A stretch of DNA of 64,000 bases from Micromonospora lupini str. Lupac 08. Its GTDB lineage: Bacteria > Actinomycetota > Actinomycetes > Mycobacteriales > Micromonosporaceae. Positions 15,518 to 24,108 of this stretch are shown here, piece after piece. The stretch covers positions 6,293,082 through 6,357,081 of the forward strand of contig NZ_HF570108.1 of the NCBI RefSeq assembly GCF_000297395.2, given 5' to 3'. Under the pieces are notes generated by a model. That model ran no database searches. It was not told the origin of the DNA and saw nothing but the letters and a program-made list of their open reading frames with translations. Every line of letters begins with the position of its first letter. Positions within the stretch are counted from its first letter, which is position 1. Position numbers and translations under genes: made by a program.

Positions 15518-16495
15518 GTGCTCCGACAGCAGGATGTGGGACACCGGATCGTGGTCCGCCGGATTGTGGGGATTCGCGAAGGCCGCCCGCTGTTTTCCGA
15601 TGCTCTCGGCGAGCTGGTGGAGTTGAGCGAGACTCATCTCACCCTCGCCACCGCCCAGGGCCCGCTGCGGGTTCCGGTGGCGCAGGTGCACCGGGCCAAG
15701 CGGGTGCCGCCGACCCGCCGCCCGACGGCCGCTGCGGTGGTGGCGCTCGAACGGGCCGCCGACGAGGCCTGGCCGGCGCCGATTCGCGGCCGGCTGGGTG
15801 ACTGGCTGCTGCGCTCGGCCGAGGGCTGGACCGGCCGGGCCAACTCGGCACTGCCGATCGGCGATCCGGACCGACCGCTGCCCGCGGCGGTGGACGCGGT
15901 CGAGCGCTGGTACGCCGACCAGGGCCAACCCGCGATGATCAACACACCGCTGCCGCTCGCCGCGCCCGTCGGCGCCGAGCTGGACGACCGCGGCTGGGGC
16001 AGCCGCCCGCCGACACTCGTACAGATCGCACCGCTCCCCCTGGCGACGCCCGCCCCCGGCGTCCCGCGCGCCGGGGGCGGCGGGGCGGCCGCTGCGGTCA
16101 TCGAGGTGGCGACCGCGCCGAGCGACGAGTGGCTGGCCGTCGCCGCCGGCCGCAAGGGCGGCCTGCCGGATGCCGCCCGCCACGTGCTCACCGCCGTGGA
16201 CCAGGTCCGCTTCGCCCACGCGTACGTCGACGGCACGCTTGTGGCGATCGGGCGAGGCGCGGTGACCGGTCAGGGGCGTTGGTTGGGGCTCAGCCTGGTC
16301 GAGGTGCTGCCGCCGCTACGCCGGCAGGGGCTGGCCCGACGCGTGATCGACACGCTTGCCGAGTGGGGTGCCTCGGCCGGCGCGACACACGCGTTCCTGC
16401 AGGTGGAGCAGCACAACGCCGCAGCGGTGGCGCTCTACCGGACGCTCGGCTTCAGCACCCACCACACCTACCTGACGCGGGTGGCGCCGCACTGA
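15518..16495 (+). CDS. GNAT family N-acetyltransferase with N-terminal extension
   Basis: Protein of 325 aa. The C-terminal GNAT domain (about residues 205-325) shows LGLSLVEVLPPLRRQGLARRVIDTLAEWG (acetyl-CoA loop R/QxxGxG/A variant) and FLQVEQHNAAAVALYRTLGF. The N-terminal 120 residues look like a small beta-barrel followed by an RGRLGDWLLRSAEGWTGRANS segment common in this actinobacterial subfamily. The substrate is unknown. GTG 15518 follows GGGAGGGGG. Divergent from fdxA, as in other actinobacteria. Confidence 0.85.
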   Translation: MLRQQDVGHRIVVRRIVGIREGRPLFSDALGELVELSETHLTLATAQGPLRVPVAQVHRAKRVPPTRRPTAAAVVALERAADEAWPAPIRGRLGDWLLRSAEGWTGRANSALPIGDPDRPLPAAVDAVERWYADQGQPAMINTPLPLAAPVGAELDDRGWGSRPPTLVQIAPLPLATPAPGVPRAGGGGAAAAVIEVATAPSDEWLAVAAGRKGGLPDAARHVLTAVDQVRFAHAYVDGTLVAIGRGAVTGQGRWLGLSLVEVLPPLRRQGLARRVIDTLAEWGASAGATHAFLQVEQHNAAAVALYRTLGFSTHHTYLTRVAPH

Positions 16496-16526
16496 CCGGA
16501 CGCTCCGCCGCAGGCCGGTGCGCGGT

Positions 16527-16598
16527 GATCTCGCGTTCCAGGAAATCGGGGCATCCGAGTCGCCCCGACACCGCGACTTCCTGGAAGCCGAGTCGATC
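16527..16598. repeat. Palindromic element, family B copy 1
   Basis: The core spans 63 bp from CTCGCG (16530) to GCCGAG (16592), with GATC on both outer sides. TTCCAGGAA pairs with TTCCTGGAA, and TCGGGGC pairs with GCCCCGA. It lies between convergent genes, so it could also serve as a bidirectional terminator. Confidence 0.75.
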
Positions 16599-16628
16599 AC
16601 CGCCCCGCCAGACTGCGGCGCAGCCCGC

Positions 16629-17093
16629 TCAGCGGCGAACCACGCGGCGGGGCTTGGCGGCCTTGACCTCGGCGTACCGCTTGAGCTGCTGCGAGCGGTG
16701 GTCGAGGCCGAGGGCGGTCGCCACCAGGTACCCGATCATGGTCCCCAGGCCGGTGGCGAGCAGATAGAGCCAGATCTGGGCGAAGAACGTGCCCGCGCCG
16801 CCGGCGAACGGGTTGTGGCCGACCACCAGCGGCCCGACCAGCACGGTCAGGGCCAGGGCCGCCACCACCACGACCGCGATATCGCCCGCCCACTCGGCCA
16901 GCGGCCGCCGGCGTGCCCAGCGGAAGGCGACCACGGCCAGAGCCAACCCGATCACCACGAACATCACCAGCGACACCCGGTCGGCGGCAGCGTCGTCGCC
17001 GTCGAAACCGAACCGGATGATCAGCCGGGCGACCACGTTGACCGCGAACAGTCCTCCCGCGAGCACCCCGATGGTCCGCCACCGTCTGTCCAT
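16629..17093 (-). CDS. Four-helix membrane protein of unknown function
   Basis: Protein of 154 aa from ATG 17093 (MDRRWRTIGVLAGG), which has GGAGG upstream. Hydrophobic helices lie at about residues 8-24, 38-55, 70-90 and 100-128. The tail is positively charged (LKRYAEVKAAKPRRVVRR), suggesting an inside C-terminus. I do not recognise a family. The downstream partner on the same strand past a gap is none; it converges with the GNAT gene across a family B repeat. Confidence 0.7.
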   Translation of the reverse strand: MDRRWRTIGVLAGGLFAVNVVARLIIRFGFDGDDAAADRVSLVMFVVIGLALAVVAFRWARRRPLAEWAGDIAVVVVAALALTVLVGPLVVGHNPFAGGAGTFFAQIWLYLLATGLGTMIGYLVATALGLDHRSQQLKRYAEVKAAKPRRVVRR

Positions 17094-17173
17094 CGCACGA
17101 CCTCCTGCCGTACGCCCCGTGCGCCGGGGCCACATCCCTGGCAGGAATATCTACCACCCGTACCTGTGTGGCG

Positions 17174-17632
17174 TCACCAACTGCGCAGCGTGGGCGGCGG
17201 GGCGAGGACCTGCCGGAAACCCATCACGGCGAACGTCATAGCTCCGGCCACGATCATCGCCAGGCCGACCCAGTTGTCGCCGGCCAGCAACAGGTCGCCC
17301 TCGGTGGTGCGGATGGCCGCCACCGCCATCAGGGCGAACCACGGCACCGCCGGCAGCGCCACCGCCCAGCGACGGCCGACCACCTCGTGCGCGAACCAGC
17401 TCAGCAGGATGTTGGCGCCGACGGCGAGCAGCGCCGAGACCCCGATGAGCTGCCCCCCGACCCGGAGGGTGGCGAGCAGCAGCTCCAGCACACCGCTCAC
17501 GATCCCCGCCACGACCACGACGATCGCGCCGCTCACCCGCAGACCCAGGTCCAGCAGGCGCGGCGGTGGCCCCGCCTCGGGCGGGGTGTCCTGATCGTCG
17601 ACGACCGACATCGGCGCGGCGGGGAGGGTCAC
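17174..17632 (-). CDS. Membrane protein of unknown function, coupled to mshB
   Basis: Protein of 152 aa. Four hydrophobic segments are visible (about residues 33-52, 62-82, 92-106, 122-140). The GTG at 17632 overlaps the mshB stop (GTGA), which argues for translational coupling; ATG 17611 (MSVVDDQD) is an alternative. No known domain is recognised. The position directly after mshB is shared by related actinobacteria, but no link to mycothiol is established. Confidence 0.72.
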   Translation of the reverse strand: MTLPAAPMSVVDDQDTPPEAGPPPRLLDLGLRVSGAIVVVVAGIVSGVLELLLATLRVGGQLIGVSALLAVGANILLSWFAHEVVGRRWAVALPAVPWFALMAVAAIRTTEGDLLLAGDNWVGLAMIVAGAMTFAVMGFRQVLAPPPTLRSW

Positions 17633-18546
17633 CGGAGGCCGGCCGCTGCGACCGGGGACCGGTCCGCGGGGGCCTCTCCGGGCAGCCCGGCGAAGAGGTC
17701 GTCCTCCCAGCCGTACGGGCCGGCGCCCGGGCCCTTCGCGCCGACGGCGAGGGTGAAGAACTCCACGCCCATGAACTCGCCGCCGAAGTTGCCGGCGATC
17801 GAGTAGAGCCAGGACGTGGCCGGGATCTGGGTGGCGTGCGCCCGCATCGCGGCCTCCTTGGCCGTGTGCTGGTCGGTACCGTCGATCCGGGCGGCGATCT
17901 GCTCGTCCGGGGTGCCGAAGGGCAACTCGGCCAGATCCTGGATGCCGGCGAACGGGTTGTCCGACGATTCGGCGAAGTGCGCCATGCCGGCCTCCAGCAC
18001 GCTGAGCGGCATGGCCGTCCAGTAGACCTTGAGCGGTGCGCAGCCCTCGGCCGCGGCCAACTCGACGGCACGCATGGCCACCCGGTGCGCCTGGATGTGG
18101 TCGGGGTGGCCGTAGAAGCCGTTCGGGTCGTACGTGATCAGCACCTGGGGGCGTACCTCTCGCATGATCTCCACCAGATGCCCGGCGGCCTCGTCGAGGT
18201 CGGCCTGCCAGAAGGCGCGGGGGTGGTCGTTCGTCGCGAGGCCCATCATTCCCGAGTCGCGGTAGCGGCCGGCGCCGCCGAGGAAACGGTGGTCGCTGAC
18301 GCCGAGCGCGGCGCAGGCGGCGGCCAGCTCGGCAATCCGGTACCCACCGAGCTGGTCGGCCTCGGCGGCGGCGAGCTGCGCCAGCGCCGGAACGTGGATC
18401 TCGCCCTCCTCGCCGAGAGTGCAGGTCACAAGCGTGACGTGTGCGCCGGCGGCGGCGTAGTGGGCCATGGTCGAGCCGGTGCCGATCGACTCGTCGTCGG
18501 GGTGCGCGTGGACCAGCAGCAGGCGGCGGTCGGGCAACGTCGTCAC
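17629..18546 (-). CDS. mshB: N-acetyl-1-D-myo-inositol-2-amino-2-deoxy-alpha-D-glucopyranoside deacetylase
   Basis: LmbE-fold zinc deacetylase of mycothiol synthesis: it removes acetyl from GlcNAc-inositol. Motifs: HAHPDDES (zinc His and catalytic Asp), TCTLGEEGE, GGAGRYRDSGMMG, and YDPNGFYGHPDHIQAHR (third zinc ligand), all matching mycobacterial MshB. Length from GTG 18546 is 305 aa against 303 in M. tuberculosis. This start is favoured because TAGAGT (18559-18554) is followed by exactly 7 nt and then GTG, the leaderless layout; GTG 18555 lies within that -10. Confidence 0.93.
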   Translation of the reverse strand: MTTLPDRRLLLVHAHPDDESIGTGSTMAHYAAAGAHVTLVTCTLGEEGEIHVPALAQLAAAEADQLGGYRIAELAAACAALGVSDHRFLGGAGRYRDSGMMGLATNDHPRAFWQADLDEAAGHLVEIMREVRPQVLITYDPNGFYGHPDHIQAHRVAMRAVELAAAEGCAPLKVYWTAMPLSVLEAGMAHFAESSDNPFAGIQDLAELPFGTPDEQIAARIDGTDQHTAKEAAMRAHATQIPATSWLYSIAGNFGGEFMGVEFFTLAVGAKGPGAGPYGWEDDLFAGLPGEAPADRSPVAAAGLR

Positions 18547-18553
18547 GACGGCC

Positions 18554-18559
18554 ACTCTA
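18554..18559 (-). promoter_or_regulatory. -10 element for leaderless mshB
   Basis: TAGAGT (TANNNT) ends 7 nt before the GTG at 18546 on the minus strand. This predicts a transcript starting at or next to the start codon. Confidence 0.5.
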
Positions 18560-18628
18560 ACCGGCGGTTCCCTCCGGGAGTCGTCGACGCGTCCGCCCAG
18601 GTCGGCCACATCACGCCCGGCGCGGCTC

Positions 18629-18634
18629 TACGAT
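18629..18634 (+). promoter_or_regulatory. -10 element for leaderless S9 peptidase gene
   Basis: TACGAT ends 7 nt before the GTG at 18642, and there is no Shine-Dalgarno sequence. The layout mirrors the divergent mshB promoter only 70 bp away. Confidence 0.55.
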
Positions 18635-18641
18635 TTGGCCT

Positions 18642-20786
18642 GTGGACTTTCCGGAGCTGGCCGCCCGTACCCGCCGGTTCAGCCACGGCGCGCCGCGCGC
18701 CGTCTCCGTGGCCGAAGACGGCTCCCGGGTGATCTTCCTGCGCTCCGCGGGCCCGGAGGACCCGGCGGACGCGCTCTGGCTGCTGGACGTGGCGACCGGC
18801 GAGGAGCGCCTGGTGGCCGATCCGGCGACCCTGCTGGGCGCCGACGGTGACGTCCGGGTGCTCTCCCCCGGTGAGCGAGCGCTGCGTGAGCGGCTCCGGC
18901 TCACCGCCGCCGGCATCGGCTCGTACGCGCTTGACGCCGCGGGCCGGGTGGCGGTGTTCGCGCTGGCCGGTCGACTGTTCCGGGCCGATCTGGTGCACGG
19001 CGACGTGGTGGAGGTGGCCGCCATCGGTCCGGTGCTGGATCCTCGACCGGATCCGACCGGGGAACGCCTGGCCTACGTGACCGACGCGGCCGGTGGTGTG
19101 CGCCGGGGTGAGCTGCGGGTCATCGAGGCGGATGGCACGGACACCCTGCTGGCCGGCGAGGACGCCGGGGTGAGCTGGGGATTGGCCGAGCACATCGCGG
19201 CCGAGGAATTCGGCCGGTTCCGGGGTTACTGGTGGTCTCCGGACGGGCGCATGGTGCTCGCCGCCCGGGTGGACGAGTCTCGCCTGGAACGTTGGCACCT
19301 GCACGACCCCGCAGAGCCGGCCAGCCCTCCGACGGCTGTCGCGTACCCCCGGGCCGGCGGCCCGAACGCCGAGGTCAGCCTCCACCTGCTGGACCTGGAC
19401 GACGGCTGGGTCGACGTGCACTGGGACCGGGAGACCTACCCGTACCTGACCGCGGTGAGCTGGGGCGAGGGCAGTCCGCTGATCACCGTGCTGCGCCGCT
19501 CGCAGCAGCACGGGCTGGTGCTCGCAGTGGACCCGCGGACCGGTGAGACGCAGGTGCACGCCGAGCTTGCCGACCCGCGCTGGGTGGAGCCGATCGCCGG
19601 CACCCCGGCGCACTTGCCGGACGGCCGGGTGCTTGTCGGCGGTGAACTGGCCCACGACGGGTACGACGCGCGGTGCCTGTTCGCCGACGGCACCCTGCTC
19701 ACTCCCCCGTCGCTGTACGTGCGGCGGGTGGTGGGTCGACTGCCGGCCGTCAGCGGCCCGGCCGACCTGCTGGTGGAGGCCAGCGACGGGGAGCCGAGCG
19801 AGCGGCACCTGTTCCGGGTCCGTACGACGATCGGGGGCGGCGTGGACGCCCGGCGGCTCACCACCGACTCGGGCTGGCACACGGCGGCCGTCGGTGGGGA
19901 CGTGCTGGTGGTCGGGACTGCCTCGCTGGATCACGCCGGGGTGCGGTGGACGGTGTCGCGGGGCGGCCAGGAGCTGGCCGAGTTGCGGTCGCTGGCCGCG
20001 ACTCCGCCGTACTCTCCGCTGCCCCTGCTGGAGCGGGTGACCGACCGGCGGCTGCCGGCGGCGGTGCTCTACCCCGACAACCACGTGACGGGCCGGCGGC
20101 TACCGGTGCTGCTGGACATCTACGGCGGCCCGGGGCACCAGGAGGTGGTGGCGGCCCGGGCCGCGTGGTTGGAGCGGCAGTGGTGGGCCGACGCCGGGTT
20201 CGCGGTGGTCACCATCGACAACCGGGGTACGCCGGGAGTCGCGCCGTCGTTCGAGAAGGCGATCCACCGCCGGGTGGCCGACGTGATCCTGACCGACCAG
20301 ATCGACGCGCTGACCGCGCTCGCCGGCAAGCACCCGGACCTGGACCTGGGTCGGGTGGCCGTGCGCGGCTGGTCGTTCGGTGGGTGGCTGGCCGGTCTGG
20401 CGGTGTTGCGCCATCCGGAGCTGTTCAAGTGCGGCATCGCCGGCGCCCCGGTGACCGACTGGGCGCTGTACGACACCGCGTACACCGAGCGTTATCTCGG
20501 CCTGCCGGAGGACGGCACGGACGTGTACGCGCACCACTCGCTCATCGAGTTGGCCGCGGAGCCGGTCATCGGCCCGGACCAGGCGCGCCCGCTGCTGCTG
20601 GTGCACGGCCTGGCCGACGACAACGTGGTGGCTGCGCACACGCTGCGACTCTCGGCGGCGCTGCTGAGCACGGGTCGTCCGCACGCCGTGCTGCCGCTGA
20701 CGGGCGCCACGCACATGGCCGCGAACGGCACCGCCGAGCGCCTGCTCCCGCTGGAACTGGACTTTCTCCGTACGCATCTGCGCTGA
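18642..20786 (+). CDS. Prolyl oligopeptidase/dipeptidyl-peptidase IV-like S9 peptidase
   Basis: Protein of 714 aa with an N-terminal beta-propeller (about 1-450) and a C-terminal alpha/beta hydrolase domain. The catalytic triad is visible: Ser in RGWSFGGWLAG, Asp in VHGLADDNVV and His in GATHMA. The EEFGRFRGYWWSPDG segment matches the Glu motif that anchors the substrate N-terminus in DPP-IV, so it likely trims dipeptides. No signal peptide, so cytoplasmic. The GTG start is supported by the leaderless promoter spacing. Confidence 0.9.
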   Translation: MDFPELAARTRRFSHGAPRAVSVAEDGSRVIFLRSAGPEDPADALWLLDVATGEERLVADPATLLGADGDVRVLSPGERALRERLRLTAAGIGSYALDAAGRVAVFALAGRLFRADLVHGDVVEVAAIGPVLDPRPDPTGERLAYVTDAAGGVRRGELRVIEADGTDTLLAGEDAGVSWGLAEHIAAEEFGRFRGYWWSPDGRMVLAARVDESRLERWHLHDPAEPASPPTAVAYPRAGGPNAEVSLHLLDLDDGWVDVHWDRETYPYLTAVSWGEGSPLITVLRRSQQHGLVLAVDPRTGETQVHAELADPRWVEPIAGTPAHLPDGRVLVGGELAHDGYDARCLFADGTLLTPPSLYVRRVVGRLPAVSGPADLLVEASDGEPSERHLFRVRTTIGGGVDARRLTTDSGWHTAAVGGDVLVVGTASLDHAGVRWTVSRGGQELAELRSLAATPPYSPLPLLERVTDRRLPAAVLYPDNHVTGRRLPVLLDIYGGPGHQEVVAARAAWLERQWWADAGFAVVTIDNRGTPGVAPSFEKAIHRRVADVILTDQIDALTALAGKHPDLDLGRVAVRGWSFGGWLAGLAVLRHPELFKCGIAGAPVTDWALYDTAYTERYLGLPEDGTDVYAHHSLIELAAEPVIGPDQARPLLLVHGLADDNVVAAHTLRLSAALLSTGRPHAVLPLTGATHMAANGTAERLLPLELDFLRTHLR

Positions 20787-20873
20787 GCGGCATTCGGCAG
20801 ACCGGGCCCTTCGCCGCGTGCCATGCTGACGAAAGCGGGAGCCGGCTTTTCCTTGTGCCGAAAGGATTCCAGC

Positions 20874-21794
20874 ATGGTGGGCATTGCGCAGAAACCGTCC
20901 GTCGCCGCCGTTCAGGAAGGCGAATTTCCGGTCACGCACTTTCGCACCGCGACCGTGAACGGGATCGACATCTTCTACCGCGAGGCGGGCCCGGCCGACG
21001 GTCCCGTCGTTCTGCTGCTGCACGGATTTCCCACGGCGTCCTCGCAGTTCCGCCACCTGATCCCCCTGCTCGCCGACCGGTACCGGGTGATCGCGCCGGA
21101 CTTCCCGGGTTTCGGCCACAGCGCCAGCCCGGACCGGTCGACGTTCGACTACACCTTCGCCAATTTCGCCGACCTGATGGACGGCCTGCTCGGTCAACTC
21201 GGCGTGGATCGCTACGCGCTCTACTGCTTCGACTACGGGGCGCCGACCGGCTACCGGCTGGCCCTCAAGGGGCCCGAGCGGGTCAGCGCGCTCATCGTGC
21301 AGAACGGCAACGCGTACGAAGAGGGTCTGAGCGAGTTCTGGGATCCGATCAAGGCCTACTGGGCCGAGAAGACCGACGAGCACCGTCAGGCAATCGCGTT
21401 CATCCTCAACTCCGACACGGTCAAGCAGCAGTACACGGCGGGGGTGCAGGACCTCAGTCGGCTCGACCCCGACCGGTGGCTCCACGACGACACGCAGCTC
21501 GCTCGACCCGGCAACGCGGACATCCAGCTTGACCTGTTCTACGACTACGGCAGCAACGTCACGCTGTACCCGGAATTCCATGCCTTCTTCCGCGACCACC
21601 AGCCACCGACGTTGATCGTCTGGGGCCAGAACGACCCGGTCTTCCCCGCCGCCGGCGCCCACCCGTATCGGCGCGACCTGCCGTCGGCCGAGTTCCATCT
21701 GCTCGACACCGGCCACTTCCTGCTGGAGGACAAGCTCGACGTCGCCGCGCCGATGATCCACGATTTCCTGGACCGCTCCGTCGGCCGTTCCTGA
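20874..21794 (+). CDS. Alpha/beta hydrolase (haloalkane dehalogenase/epoxide hydrolase type)
   Basis: Protein of 306 aa from ATG 20874, preceded by AAAGGA. Fold motifs: LLLHGFPTASSQFRHLIPLL (oxyanion HG), APDFPGFGHSASP, and YCFDYGAPTGYRLAL, where an Asp takes the nucleophile position (as in epoxide hydrolases and dehalogenases) in place of Ser. IVWGQNDPVFPAAGA carries the acid region and DTGHFLLE the catalytic His. The natural substrate is not predictable from sequence. Confidence 0.88.
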   Translation: MVGIAQKPSVAAVQEGEFPVTHFRTATVNGIDIFYREAGPADGPVVLLLHGFPTASSQFRHLIPLLADRYRVIAPDFPGFGHSASPDRSTFDYTFANFADLMDGLLGQLGVDRYALYCFDYGAPTGYRLALKGPERVSALIVQNGNAYEEGLSEFWDPIKAYWAEKTDEHRQAIAFILNSDTVKQQYTAGVQDLSRLDPDRWLHDDTQLARPGNADIQLDLFYDYGSNVTLYPEFHAFFRDHQPPTLIVWGQNDPVFPAAGAHPYRRDLPSAEFHLLDTGHFLLEDKLDVAAPMIHDFLDRSVGRS

Positions 21795-21817
21795 ATTTCA
21801 GGGACCGCTGCCCACGA

Positions 21818-22204
21818 TCACCAACGTTCCACGAGGTGTTCCCGGCCCGGTGGTGGATCGTACGGTTCGGGCCAGTAGTCGATGATCTTGCTGATCAGCC
21901 CCTGCGCGGACATCTCAAGCCAGACGCACGCGTCCTGCTGCTCCACGCCGACGCGAACGTCGAGCAGCAGGGCAGCGAGGCGGCCGTCGGCGATCACCCG
22001 TCGCGGCCGCAGGTGCCAGTCGCCGGGATACTCCGTGTTGAACCGCAGGAACGCGTCCCTGCCGCGAACGCGCTCCCGAGTCTGCGGCATCTCGTAGACC
22101 ACGTCATCGGTGAGCAGGGCGGCCAGTCCAGACCAGTCGCGGCGCTCTAGAAGATCGACATAGGCGTGGGCGGCGTGTCGGGCGGCATCGCTCTGGTCGG
22201 TCAC
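21818..22204 (-). CDS. SnoaL/NTF2-like protein
   Basis: Protein of 128 aa with the SnoaL-like cone fold signature (HAYVDLLERRDWSGLAALLTDDVVYEMPQT ... RGRDAFLRFNTEYPGDWHL). The family includes polyketide cyclases and small isomerases; the activity here is unknown. GTG start at 22204. A degraded second copy of its last 20 or so codons lies at 24217-24278. Confidence 0.82.
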   Translation of the reverse strand: MTDQSDAARHAAHAYVDLLERRDWSGLAALLTDDVVYEMPQTRERVRGRDAFLRFNTEYPGDWHLRPRRVIADGRLAALLLDVRVGVEQQDACVWLEMSAQGLISKIIDYWPEPYDPPPGREHLVERW

Positions 22205-22346
22205 GAGACGAGTATGAACGTGCCGACGGCATCCGGATCTGCTGCCAAACGGGCGTCAGTAGTGCGTCCGCCGTACCGGCTCCCGATCGGCGCGCATGCG
22301 CCGACGGCCTTGACCTGAAGCTCACTTGAGGCCGGAGCATGAGTGC

Positions 22347-22706
22347 ATGACGGCGACGGACGAGACGCGGCAGGCGCTGGAGCGGCAGCGAACGATTGAG
22401 ATCACCACGACCGGACGACGGAGCGGTCAGCCGAGGAGGACCGAGACGTGGCGCTATCGAGCCGGTGGCCGCTACTGGCTCACGGGAAGCCCTGGCTCCC
22501 GTGACTGGTACGCCAACGTGCTCGCTCATCCCGAGTTCACGCTGCATCTGGCCGACCAAGATTTTCAGGCACGGGCCCGTCCCGTAACCGATCCGGACGA
22601 GCGGGCACTCGTGTTCGGCGAGATCGTCCTCACTCTGGACTGGGCCGAGAGCCTGGAAAGCTGGATTGCCGGAAGCCCGCTGGTGGAAATCGAACTTCTC
22701 GGCTGA
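22347..22706 (+). CDS. Deazaflavin (F420)-dependent nitroreductase-family protein
   Basis: Protein of 119 aa from ATG 22347. IEITTTGRRSGQPRRTETWRY and RYWLTGSPGSRDWYANVLAHPEFTLHL match the DDN/F420H2-dependent quinone and nitroreductase family, a split-barrel fold that binds coenzyme F420 in actinobacteria. The physiological electron acceptor is unknown. It stands alone between divergent and convergent short genes. Confidence 0.85.
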   Translation: MTATDETRQALERQRTIEITTTGRRSGQPRRTETWRYRAGGRYWLTGSPGSRDWYANVLAHPEFTLHLADQDFQARARPVTDPDERALVFGEIVLTLDWAESLESWIAGSPLVEIELLG

Positions 22707-22772
22707 CGTTCGGTCGACACGGCGTGTGATCATGCCGACGAGCGGTCCTGGCAGCGCTGCACGGAGCAGGCG

Positions 22773-23312
22773 TCAAAAGACCGACGGCGGCCAGCGGTGG
22801 GTGCGCCACTTGTCCCATGTCGCGAATCCGGCCGGTGGGTCGTCAATGGGTTCGGTGCCGTCCAGTTCGCCCGACGTGGGGATTTCGAAGCTGGCAGCCC
22901 ACTCGGCGAGCTCCTCGTCGGACATGGGCCACGTCGTCTGTGGCGCTTCGGCCTGACGTCGATCGACTCGTTCGCGCTGCTCGGCGGGGGTGAGTTCGAA
23001 GTAGCGCATTTCCACCGTCGCGCCGACGTCCGCTGCCGCCTGCCGTAGCGCCGAGCGCTCGTCGCGACTCCAGAGGCCGAAGTCGATCACGACGCTGTTG
23101 CCGAGTTCGAGGGCGCGCAGCCCGATCTGAATGAGCCTGCCTTCGATCACGTCCGTAGCCGAGGACGGATTCTCGTGCCCGTGGAGAGCCTTCACCCACT
23201 CGTCCTTGGTGAGACGAAGGGCTTTCTCCTCGGTCTCGATGCGCCGAGCAGTAGTGGTCTTCCCTGTGCACGGGAGCCCCACAGTCAGGAACAGCGTTGG
23301 TTTCCTCATCAT
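22773..23312 (-). CDS. P-loop kinase-like AAA family ATPase
   Basis: Protein of 179 aa. Walker A VGLPCTGKTTTARRIE is at about residues 11-26, a DEWVKALHG segment follows, and VVIDFGLWSRDERSALR is a Walker B-like strand. It belongs to the small zeta-toxin/shikimate-kinase-like ATPases of unknown substrate. ATG 23312 (MMRKPT) is chosen because GGAGGC lies 7 bp upstream. Confidence 0.85.
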   Translation of the reverse strand: MMRKPTLFLTVGLPCTGKTTTARRIETEEKALRLTKDEWVKALHGHENPSSATDVIEGRLIQIGLRALELGNSVVIDFGLWSRDERSALRQAAADVGATVEMRYFELTPAEQRERVDRRQAEAPQTTWPMSDEELAEWAASFEIPTSGELDGTEPIDDPPAGFATWDKWRTHRWPPSVF

Positions 23313-23474
23313 CACCCGCCTCCGGCCGAACGCCCCATCATCGCTGACATCCGCCCGGGCCGCAGGTGGCACAACGCTCGTGGCGTCGAAGGTCAGTGGG
23401 GGTGCGCTCCAAGGTCAGGAACCGTGAACGGAAGGGTCCCCTCCCGTCATGAGTAGCCCACCGGAAACCTCGCG

Positions 23475-23530
23475 ATGCGCATCCGCGACGGGCTCATCAT
23501 CGAGTCCCGGGACTACATCGACCACATCTC
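23475..23530 (+). pseudogene. Fragment of a SnoaL/NTF2-like gene 3' end
   Basis: The translation MRIRDGLIIESRDYIDHI resembles the C-terminal strand of SnoaL-like proteins (RIRDGLIVESRDYIDH). No upstream coding sequence of the family is present and the frame then runs into unrelated residues. It is probably a gene remnant. The stretch 23313-23474 shows no other gene. Confidence 0.55.
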
Positions 23531-23568
23531 CAGCGCGCGAGCGCAACCCAGCCCTGATTCACGGCCGG

Positions 23569-24108
23569 CTAGGGCGTCCAGTCGCGCCGGAGCAGACCGT
23601 AGATCACCATGTCCGCGAAGCCGTCGCCGTCGTACTCGCGCTCCCGCTGGGTGCCCTCGTGCGTGAAGCCGCATGTCTCCGCGGTCCGCCGCATGGCCGT
23701 GTTGCTTGCCAGCGTCTCCAGCTCCAGACGGCGTAGATTGCGGTTGCGGAAGCCGTACCGGCAGAGTAGCTGGATCACTTCGGTCCCGTACCCCTGGCCA
23801 CGCGCCTCCGGTAGCAGCGAGATGCCGAGGTGGGCGTACTGATTGAACGGGTTGACCCCCCACAGCGAGCCGCCACCGAGGAAAGTGCCGTCGGCCACCG
23901 TTTCGGCCAGCAGCGACACCGCGGTCTGGCCGTCGGGCGGCTCGGTGACCTGTTTCTCCAGGCGGGCCCGGACCTGGCCGACGTGGCGCGGCAGGAACGG
24001 CTCGCCGTCGGTGACCAGGTGCAACTCGGGATCACCGTAGAGGCGGAACATGTTCGGTGCGTCGTCGGGCGTGGGCGGGCGCAGTCGGACCCGGTCGGTG
24101 GCGAACAT
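23569..24108 (-). CDS. GNAT N-acetyltransferase (RimJ/RimL-like)
   Basis: Protein of 179 aa. RVRLRPPTPDDAPNMFRLYGDPE at the N-terminus and LGISLLPEARGQGYGTEVIQLLCRYGF (acetyl-CoA loop RGQGYG) followed by LETLASNTAMRRTAETCGFTHEGTQR are typical of the RimJ/RimL group that acetylates protein N-termini or small amines. The target is unknown. Confidence 0.88.
   Translation of the reverse strand: MFATDRVRLRPPTPDDAPNMFRLYGDPELHLVTDGEPFLPRHVGQVRARLEKQVTEPPDGQTAVSLLAETVADGTFLGGGSLWGVNPFNQYAHLGISLLPEARGQGYGTEVIQLLCRYGFRNRNLRRLELETLASNTAMRRTAETCGFTHEGTQREREYDGDGFADMVIYGLLRRDWTP

Noticed and set aside
23427..23445. Short hairpin (ggaagggtcccctccc) as a terminator
   Set aside because: Stem is short and interrupted, with no T run and no gene ending into it on either strand.
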